DNA from: an uncultured Fusobacterium sp.
GTDB lineage: Bacteria > Fusobacteriota > Fusobacteriia > Fusobacteriales > Fusobacteriaceae
Direction: 5' to 3'
NCBI GenBank assembly: GCA_900542625.1
Contig: UQOH01000039.1
Coordinates: forward strand, 1 to 19,909
DNA: 19,909 bases
The notes under the pieces were generated by a model, which did no database searches, was not told the origin of the DNA, and saw only the letters and a list, made by a program, of their open reading frames with translations. This document shows positions 15,083 to 19,909 of this stretch, in pieces (positions within the stretch are counted from its first letter, which is position 1; each line of letters opens with the position of its first letter). Both the position numbers and the translations under genes were made by a program.

Positions 15083-15433
15083 TTAGAAAAGACCAGGGAT
15101 GTTCATTCCTCCAGTTACTTTTCCCATTTCTTTTTCAGATAACTCTTCTGCTTGTCTTAAAGCTTCTTTTACAGCTGAAAGAACTAAATCCTCAAGCATT
15201 TCTTTATCTTCAACAGCTTCTTTAACAATATCTTCAGAGATATTGATGCTTAAAACTTCTTTTTGTCCGTTAGCTTTTACAACAACTGCTCCTCCGCCAA
15301 CAGAAGCTTCAACTTCTTTACCTTTTAATTCTTCTTGAATTTTAAGCATTTCCTGCTGCATAGCCTGAGCTTGTCTTAATATATCCATTTGATTGTTTCC
15401 GCCAGTTTTAGGTGATTTTAATTTTCTAACCAA
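15083..15433 (-). CDS. ybaB: YbaB/EbfC family nucleoid-associated protein (TTG start)
   Basis: A small cytoplasmic DNA-binding protein that forms dimers and coats the nucleoid. The core has the family features: MDILRQAQAMQQEMLKIQEEL helix, EASVGGGAVVVKANG strand region, and the C-terminal GGMNIPGLF. The frame is open to an ATG at 15470-15472, which would give 129 residues. However, a GGAGG (15442-15446) lies inside that extension and is 8 nt before a TTG at 15431-15433. The predicted transcript start (about 15467) is also downstream of the ATG. TTG is therefore the likely start, giving 116 residues, close to the family norm of about 100-115. In many bacteria ybaB lies with dnaX and recR; neither is here. 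Confidence 0.88.
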   Translation of the reverse strand: MVRKLKSPKTGGNNQMDILRQAQAMQQEMLKIQEELKGKEVEASVGGGAVVVKANGQKEVLSINISEDIVKEAVEDKEMLEDLVLSAVKEALRQAEELSEKEMGKVTGGMNIPGLF

Positions 15434-15473
15434 TTTAACTTCCTCCTGATTATGTTTTTGTCTTACAGACAAG

Positions 15474-15503
15474 ATTATATCATAGTTTTAAAAACTTTTT
15501 CAA
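15474..15503 (-). promoter_or_regulatory. Promoter of ybaB
   Basis: On the minus strand TTGAAA (15498-15503), 18-nt spacer, then TATAAT (15474-15479) preceded by TGA, an extended -10. The spacer contains a 13-nt inverted repeat, AGTTTTAAAAACT (15484-15496). It lies in the short gap after sppA, so ybaB can be transcribed independently. Confidence 0.7.
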
Positions 15504-15511
15504 CACTTCTT

Positions 15512-17254
15512 TTATTTTATCTCCATATTCGGCATAAAAAGAACAGGCTTATTTAAAAGTTCCTCACTTATTATATTTGTTTCTCTTACTTTTTCAGTGA
15601 TTTCATTTCCCATAACTTTTGCCATAAGATATTTAGGAAGATAATTTTTTATAACAGATTCTATTTTTTCCTCTTTTAAACTTTCAACTATTTTGTAATC
15701 TTTCAGCTGAAGTTTTTCTGCAAGATCCTCAACAGCTTTTTCAATTCCGCCTATTTCATCAACAAGTCCTATTTTTTCAGCCTCTTCTCCAAGCCATACT
15801 CTTCCCTCTGCTATCTTTAAAACATCTTCTCTGTTTAACTTTCTTCCCTCAGAAACCTTATCAACAAATTCACTGTATACTTTTAAACTTGAAGCATGTA
15901 TTTTTTCTTTCTCATCATCAGTCATCTCTCTGTACATACTTCCCATATCAGCATATTTTCCTTTAGTAATATTTTCATAATTAACATAAAGTTTTTTCAT
16001 AAGCTCAGCAGCATTAGGAATCATTGTGATTACACCGATAGAACCAGTGACAGTTTCCTTGTCAGCATATATTTTATCCCCTGCTGCAGAGATATAATAT
16101 CCTCCTGAGGCAGCAACTCCACCCATGGAAATATATACAGGCTTGCTTATTTTTTTTATGCTGTTGTATATTATATCTGATGCAAGAGCAGAACCTCCCG
16201 GAGAGTTTACTCTAATAACTATCCCTTTTATATCTTCATCTTTTTCAGCAATAGCCAGTTCTTTCTGAATTCTTTCAGGAGTTATTGTTTCACTCAGTTC
16301 TTTGTTTTCTTCAAAATAATTAATTGTTCCCTCTGCATAGATAACAGCAATCTTTGGCAGTTCTTCCTCTTTTTCAACTTCCTTTTCCTTATCCACATTG
16401 TATCTTGAAATATATTCTTTAATACCTATTTTGTTTGTAATACCGTTTTCCAAAAGGAAATTTTCATAGTATGTTGTTTCATCAACAAGCCCGAATCTTT
16501 TCATTGTTTCAGGATCAGATAAAACAAGAGAACCGTTTAAAACTCTCTGGTTGAAAAGTTCCTTTTCTATCTTTCTGTTTTGTGCAACAGTTGAAACAAA
16601 ATTATCATAAACTTTATCTAAAATTCTTCCTGTATTTTCTCTGAATTCCTTACTCATATCCTTTCTTTCAAAAGGCTCTCCTGCACTTTTGTAACTTCCA
16701 ATATGAATAACATTCATCTTAACACCGATTTTATCTCCAAGAGCCTTATAATAAGGTACCTCTACAAAATATCCTTTTATATCAGACATTGCACTCATAG
16801 TGTCAGGCATGATAACTTTATCTGCTGTTGACGCAACAAGATAATTGTTGTTTTCAAATGAAGGAGCATAAGCATATACTTTTTTTCCATTCTTTTTAAA
16901 TTCGTTTATTTTCATTGAAAGCTCTTCTATCTGAGCACGGTTAAGAGCAACATTATCAAGTTTTAAAATAAGTCCTTCAACTCTTGGGTCTGATTCAGCT
17001 TTTTCAAGATTTTTTAAAAGCCCATAGAAGTTTATATCTTTTTTTATGTCAAAAGGAGTTATTATCTTGCTTTCAACTATCTCGTCAGCAAGTTTCAGTT
17101 CAATATAAGTTCCGTAGTCCACAGGTTTCTTTTTTGTTTCAAGTGCTATTATTTTTCCTGCAATAAAAACTACAAGAGCAAACATCAAAAGCCTGAACAA
17201 AGCTTTAAAACATTCTGCAACTACAAATAATCCAATTCTTTTTAATCTCTTCAA
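15512..17254 (-). CDS. sppA: Signal peptide peptidase SppA (S49, long 67K type)
   Basis: A membrane-anchored serine protease of peptidase family S49 that degrades cleaved signal peptides and membrane fragments. Residues 10-37 form one N-terminal membrane anchor, with the catalytic part outside the inner membrane. The 580-residue length and two tandem S49 halves match the long type. The general-base lysine is in the N-terminal half, SYKSAGEPF (K189), and the nucleophile in the C-terminal half, GGVAASGGYY (S383), the split seen in E. coli SppA (K209/S409). NSPGGSALASD precedes the nucleophile. The start is TTG (17252-17254) after AGGAG at about 7 nt, as no suitable ATG is nearby. The gene is 48 nt after the kinase gene and shares its transcript. 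Confidence 0.92.
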   Translation of the reverse strand: MKRLKRIGLFVVAECFKALFRLLMFALVVFIAGKIIALETKKKPVDYGTYIELKLADEIVESKIITPFDIKKDINFYGLLKNLEKAESDPRVEGLILKLDNVALNRAQIEELSMKINEFKKNGKKVYAYAPSFENNNYLVASTADKVIMPDTMSAMSDIKGYFVEVPYYKALGDKIGVKMNVIHIGSYKSAGEPFERKDMSKEFRENTGRILDKVYDNFVSTVAQNRKIEKELFNQRVLNGSLVLSDPETMKRFGLVDETTYYENFLLENGITNKIGIKEYISRYNVDKEKEVEKEEELPKIAVIYAEGTINYFEENKELSETITPERIQKELAIAEKDEDIKGIVIRVNSPGGSALASDIIYNSIKKISKPVYISMGGVAASGGYYISAAGDKIYADKETVTGSIGVITMIPNAAELMKKLYVNYENITKGKYADMGSMYREMTDDEKEKIHASSLKVYSEFVDKVSEGRKLNREDVLKIAEGRVWLGEEAEKIGLVDEIGGIEKAVEDLAEKLQLKDYKIVESLKEEKIESVIKNYLPKYLMAKVMGNEITEKVRETNIISEELLNKPVLFMPNMEIK

Positions 17255-17302
17255 AATCTGTCTCCTTTAAATCTTAAAAATATTTGTAATCTTTTTTAAT
17301 TT

Positions 17303-18793
17303 TTAATAATTGTAAAAAACACTTCCTCCTATAAATTCTTTTAATATAGAATCCACAGGAATAAATGAAGGGTCAACATCTACAAAACAGCTTAAAAGAT
17401 TTGCCAGTTTTTTAGCCTCATCATATTGGTCAGAAGTAATTTTTACTTTTATAAGCTCTTTTAAAGCATAAGGCTTTAACACTCCAAGCTCATAAGTAAA
17501 ACTTGAGTTGAAGATTGCATCTGCCTCTTCTTGGAATGGGAATATCCATTTTTCTTCCCCTCTTCTGATAGAGTTCCACATTGCAAGAGTTTCCTCTCCT
17601 GATGTTTCTCTTGAAAGACTGTCTCTTACAATTCTTCTTATCTGTCTTACGTCTGTTGTATGAATTCTGTTGTGCATATCCATATTTGTCTGTGTCAGAC
17701 AGCTTATATATATTTTGTATTTATTCTCTCTTGGAATATGACTTGTCAGCCTGTCGTTTAATCCGTGAATACCCTCTATAATAATTATTCCATCTTTAGA
17801 AAGTCTTGCTTTCTGAATTTCCTGTTTTCTTTCTCCTGTAAAGAAATCATATAAAGGAAGTTCTGTTTCTTCCCCTGCTATCAGTTCTTCAAGGTTTTTA
17901 TTAAGAAGTTCCAAATCAAGAGCCTCTATTGTTTCAAAATCTTTCTCTCCGTTTTCATCTAAAGGAACATTTGCTCTTCCTATATAATAGTTGTCAAGGG
18001 AGATTGCAAGAGTCTCCACTCCTCCTGTTTTCAGCTGAAGTTCCATTTTCTTAGAAAGAGTTGTTTTTCCTGAAGAAGAGGGACCTGCTATTGTAACTAT
18101 TCTTATTTTTTTATTTGAAAGAATTTCTGTTGCCATCTCTGCAATTTTTCTGTCGTGGAAAGTTTCGTTAAGCATTATCTGCTCTATTATCTTGTTTTCA
18201 AAAACTTTTTCATTTATACTTCCCACGTAGTTTATTTTCATTATTTTTTCCCATTTATCTCTCTCGTAGAAAGCTTTGGCAATTTTCGGAGTATTTTTGT
18301 ACGGAGCTATTTTCCAATCAAAAACTTCCAACGGGCTTTTAAAAATTATCCCGCGGTTATATTTGTATATATCATATGCCAGAATTTTTCCTGTTGACTC
18401 TTCAGGAGCAAGATAGAAATAATCTGTATAATCTCCCAAAGCATACTCTTTTATTTTTGCCCAGCCGCAGTTTTCAAGTATCTGCTTTATATCTTTTCTT
18501 TCCATGTTAACTGCTTTTTTCTTAAGCTCATCAACATCATCTGTAATAAGTCTTATAGGAATATCCTCTTCTATAATTTCGTCCATTCTCTTTTTTAAAT
18601 CTTCCATCTCTTTTTCAGATAAGATTTTTAATTCTCTTTTTTCTATATCATAAATCTCTGCATAAGACCCATTATTCAATGAATTTTGAACTTCTGCTAT
18701 ATGCCCTTTAAAAATATCGTTTACAGCTTTCAAAAATACAAATTTTACTGTTTCATATTGTCTGCTTTCTAAATATTTTTTCAAGTGAATCAC
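17303..18793 (-). CDS. Uridine-kinase/phosphoribulokinase family nucleoside kinase with ThrRS-like N-terminal region
   Basis: A 496-residue cytoplasmic kinase. The C-terminal part (about 228-430) is a P-loop kinase of the uridine kinase/phosphoribulokinase family: GPSSSGKTT at 237-245, SLDNYY at about 266-271, IIIEGIHGLND at about 347-357, and RRIVRDS. The N-terminal region (about 10-85) resembles the added threonyl-tRNA-synthetase-like domain of longer homologues, for example FVFLKAVNDIF and NGSYAEI. The usual HS of that domain reads NS here, and a leading TGS domain is absent, so the tRNA-related function is probably lost. The start is uncertain: GTG (18791-18793) sits only 2 nt after AAAGGA, while TTG (18782-18784) is 8 nt after the GGACGG. 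It heads an operon with sppA. The substrate (uridine or another nucleoside) is not determined. Confidence 0.82.
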   Translation of the reverse strand: MIHLKKYLESRQYETVKFVFLKAVNDIFKGHIAEVQNSLNNGSYAEIYDIEKRELKILSEKEMEDLKKRMDEIIEEDIPIRLITDDVDELKKKAVNMERKDIKQILENCGWAKIKEYALGDYTDYFYLAPEESTGKILAYDIYKYNRGIIFKSPLEVFDWKIAPYKNTPKIAKAFYERDKWEKIMKINYVGSINEKVFENKIIEQIMLNETFHDRKIAEMATEILSNKKIRIVTIAGPSSSGKTTLSKKMELQLKTGGVETLAISLDNYYIGRANVPLDENGEKDFETIEALDLELLNKNLEELIAGEETELPLYDFFTGERKQEIQKARLSKDGIIIIEGIHGLNDRLTSHIPRENKYKIYISCLTQTNMDMHNRIHTTDVRQIRRIVRDSLSRETSGEETLAMWNSIRRGEEKWIFPFQEEADAIFNSSFTYELGVLKPYALKELIKVKITSDQYDEAKKLANLLSCFVDVDPSFIPVDSILKEFIGGSVFYNY

Positions 18794-18807
18794 CGTCCTT
18801 TAAACTA

Positions 18808-18837
18808 ATTATACTATATTTTTAGACGATTAACCAA
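18808..18837 (-). promoter_or_regulatory. Promoter of the kinase-sppA operon
   Basis: On the minus strand TTGGTT (18832-18837), 18-nt spacer, then TATAAT (18808-18813). The -10 is perfect and the -35 is partial. It runs divergently from the riboswitch promoter about 20 nt away. Confidence 0.6.
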
Positions 18838-18853
18838 CAGAAAGGTTTAAATT

Positions 18854-18882
18854 TTGACAAAATAGATTTTTCATGTTATCAT
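18854..18882 (+). promoter_or_regulatory. Promoter of the ZTP riboswitch and formate channel
   Basis: TTGACA (18854-18859), 17-nt spacer, then TATCAT (18877-18882) preceded by TGT, so an extended -10. The transcript start near 18889 coincides with the 5' edge of the riboswitch aptamer. Confidence 0.85.
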
Positions 18883-18888
18883 TTAGTT

Positions 18889-18957
18889 GTTATATAACTG
18901 ACGGAAGTGGATATAACCACATGAAGTATAACCGATGATAAGCCGACCGTCTGGGCG
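18889..18957 (+). ncRNA. ZTP/ZMP (pfl motif) riboswitch aptamer
   Basis: The RNA has the ZTP-riboswitch layout. P1 pairs UUAUA (18890-18894) with UAUAA (18927-18931). P2 pairs GUGG (18907-18910) with CCAC (18917-18920). The 3' domain is GCCGACCGUCUGGGC (18942-18956). The defining pseudoknot joins GACGG (18900-18904) to CCGUC (18947-18951). The family senses the purine-pathway intermediate ZMP/ZTP, which accumulates when 10-formyl-tetrahydrofolate is short, and usually turns genes on. The conserved cores match what I remember of the Fusobacterium ulcerans RNA used for structural work; I could not check this by search. Confidence 0.93.
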
Positions 18958-18983
18958 AAAAAAGCCTGGAGTGCGGCTTTTTT
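18942..18983 (+). terminator. Riboswitch-controlled terminator overlapping the aptamer 3' domain
   Basis: The stem can begin at AAAAAAGCC (18958-18966) with GGCTTTTTT (18975-18983). A longer form also pairs CTGGGC (18951-18956) with GCCTGG (18964-18969) and GCCG (18942-18945) with CGGC (18974-18977). The long form consumes the pseudoknot and P3 strands of the aptamer, so ligand binding and termination exclude each other. This predicts an ON switch. Confidence 0.85.
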
Positions 18984-19020
18984 ATTATCAATTTTAATTT
19001 TTTATCTGGAGGTTATGCCA

Positions 19021-19803
19021 ATGACTAAAACGTTTTTAAATCCATCAGAAACAACTGCTGCTGTAATTAACATGGGAGTTACAAGAGGGAACGAAAAAAG
19101 TTCTTTAAAAATCATCGTTTCAGGTTTTGTTGCAGGAATGTTTATTGCTCTTGCAGGAATAGGGCAGATGACAGCAGCTCAGACACTTGCACAGACTTTT
19201 GACGGAGGTTTTGCAAAATTTATCGGTGCATGTATATTCCCTGTGGGGCTTATGCTTTGTGTTTTTACAGGAACATCACTTTTTACGGGAAATTCTCTTC
19301 TTACACTTTCTTTTCTTACAAAAGATTTAAGTTTTTCTAAATTAGTCAGAAATCTTGTTCTTGTATGGATTGGAAATTTTTTAGGAAGTATTTTTACAGC
19401 TTATGTTTCTTTCTATTCAGGAATTTTCAGTTCTCCTGCATTTGAAAAAGCTGTTGTAAATGCTGCTGTTTCAAAAATAAATCTTTCTTTTTCTGAGGCT
19501 GTTTTCAGCGGGTTTTTATGTAATATTCTTGTTGCAATAGGTGTTGTTATGGCAATGAGTGCTGTTGATGCAGCAGGAAAGCTTTTTGCATGCTGGTTTC
19601 CTATTATGCTTTTCGTTGTGAGCGGATATCAGCACGTTGTGGCTAATATGTATGTGATAACAATAGGAGCACTTCTTTCACCGGAAACAGTTTCTGTGGC
19701 AGGTGTCCTTATAAGTCATTTTCTTCCTGTTACAATAGGAAACTTTCTTTCAGGAGGAGTATTCCTTCCTGTATTCTTATACTATTTATATTTTAAAAAA
19801 TAA
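19021..19803 (+). CDS. Formate/nitrite transporter family channel (FocA-like)
   Basis: A 260-residue inner-membrane channel of the FNT family, active as a pentamer, moving formate, nitrite, hydrosulfide or similar small anions. Six membrane spans are evident. Family signatures are SGFVAGMFIALAG in the first span, FTGTSLFTGNS in the broken helix, WIGNFLGS, FLCNILVAIGVVMA, and SGYQHVVANMYV with the central pore histidine at about H205. A GGAGG (19008-19012) is only 2 nt from the ATG at 19015 but 8 nt from the ATG at 19021, so the second is the likelier start. The ZTP riboswitch upstream, tied to one-carbon metabolism, favours formate as substrate. Import for the formyl-folate pool or export after pyruvate formate-lyase are both possible. 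Confidence 0.92.
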   Translation: MTKTFLNPSETTAAVINMGVTRGNEKSSLKIIVSGFVAGMFIALAGIGQMTAAQTLAQTFDGGFAKFIGACIFPVGLMLCVFTGTSLFTGNSLLTLSFLTKDLSFSKLVRNLVLVWIGNFLGSIFTAYVSFYSGIFSSPAFEKAVVNAAVSKINLSFSEAVFSGFLCNILVAIGVVMAMSAVDAAGKLFACWFPIMLFVVSGYQHVVANMYVITIGALLSPETVSVAGVLISHFLPVTIGNFLSGGVFLPVFLYYLYFKK

Positions 19804-19833
19804 GGGGCTGTTTTGCACAGCCCCAATTTTTTT
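19804..19833. terminator. Intrinsic terminator after the formate channel, probably two-way
   Basis: GGGGCTGT (19804-19811) pairs perfectly with ACAGCCCC (19817-19824) around a 5-nt loop and is followed by AATTTTTTT. On the minus strand the stem is followed by TTATTTTTTA, so it can also serve the convergent gene on the right. Confidence 0.93.
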
Positions 19834-19839
19834 GTATAT

Positions 19840-19909
19840 TTATTTTTTAATTTCATCACACAGCATATCATCTAACAGCCTGCTTGATTTAAATTTTACA
19901 TGTGACTTT
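19840..19909 (-). CDS. 3' end of an unidentified gene (cut by the right edge)
   Basis: An open minus-strand frame enters from the right edge and ends at TAA (19840-19842), giving 22 codons that read KSHVKFKSSRLLDDMLCDEIKK. It stops just before the two-way terminator, as expected for a convergent gene. The piece is too short to identify. Confidence 0.55.
   Translation of the reverse strand, partial: KSHVKFKSSRLLDDMLCDEIKK

Noticed and set aside
1..19909. Mobile elements, CRISPR repeats, tRNA or rRNA genes
   Set aside because: Both strands show near-continuous chromosomal genes with uniform composition. No transposase, integrase, spaced direct repeats or structural RNA other than the riboswitch was seen.

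Overview
The window is a gene-dense, very AT-rich stretch of bacterial chromosome. It looks like ordinary core genome and shows no insertion sequence, prophage, CRISPR array, tRNA or rRNA. The best lineage guess is Fusobacteriota, genus Fusobacterium. The reasons are the composition, strong GGAGG ribosome sites, lipopolysaccharide-type genes (GT9 heptosyltransferase family, DUF374 acyltransferase) next to Firmicutes-like arrangements (yggS-sepF), and a ZTP riboswitch that, from memory, closely resembles the Fusobacterium ulcerans RNA used in structural work. The genus is an inference; no database was searched.

Layout, left to right. At the left edge is a truncated cold-shock protein gene (minus) with a perfect promoter and a leader of about 125 nt. 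Next is a minus-strand membrane-lipid operon: hemolysin III/TrhA-like membrane protein, an unrecognised 48-residue protein, and a large acyl-ligase/ACP/acyltransferase fusion. Divergent from it on the plus strand are pssA (phosphatidylserine synthase) and a GT9 glycosyltransferase, ending at a two-way terminator. Minus strand again: hemW, yggS, sepF and a PP-loop tRNA-thiolation-type enzyme, followed by a 113-residue orphan. Upstream of that lies a second minus-strand run: DUF374 acyltransferase, metG, galU and a phosphohexomutase. Then come ybaB/ebfC with its own promoter, and a nucleoside (uridine-type) kinase followed by sppA. At the right end, on the plus strand, a ZTP riboswitch with an overlapping terminator precedes a formate/nitrite-family channel. 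The last bases hold the 3' end of an unidentified minus-strand gene.

How the genes work together. Envelope construction is the main theme: acyl activation and transfer (fusion protein, DUF374), phospholipid head groups (pssA), LPS core sugar transfer (GT9), UDP-glucose supply (phosphohexomutase plus galU), membrane proteolysis (sppA) and septum assembly (sepF). The rest is housekeeping: metG, ybaB, hemW, yggS and tRNA sulfuration. The riboswitch joins the purine/one-carbon alarmone ZTP/ZMP to formate transport.

Start codons matter here. sppA and ybaB appear to start at TTG, the PP-loop gene at GTG, and the kinase at GTG or TTG. Several promoters share an extended -10 element, TGATATAAT. No gene-free stretch exceeds 300 bases. 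The longest, between the fusion gene and the cold-shock gene, holds the cold-shock promoter and leader and no clear terminator.
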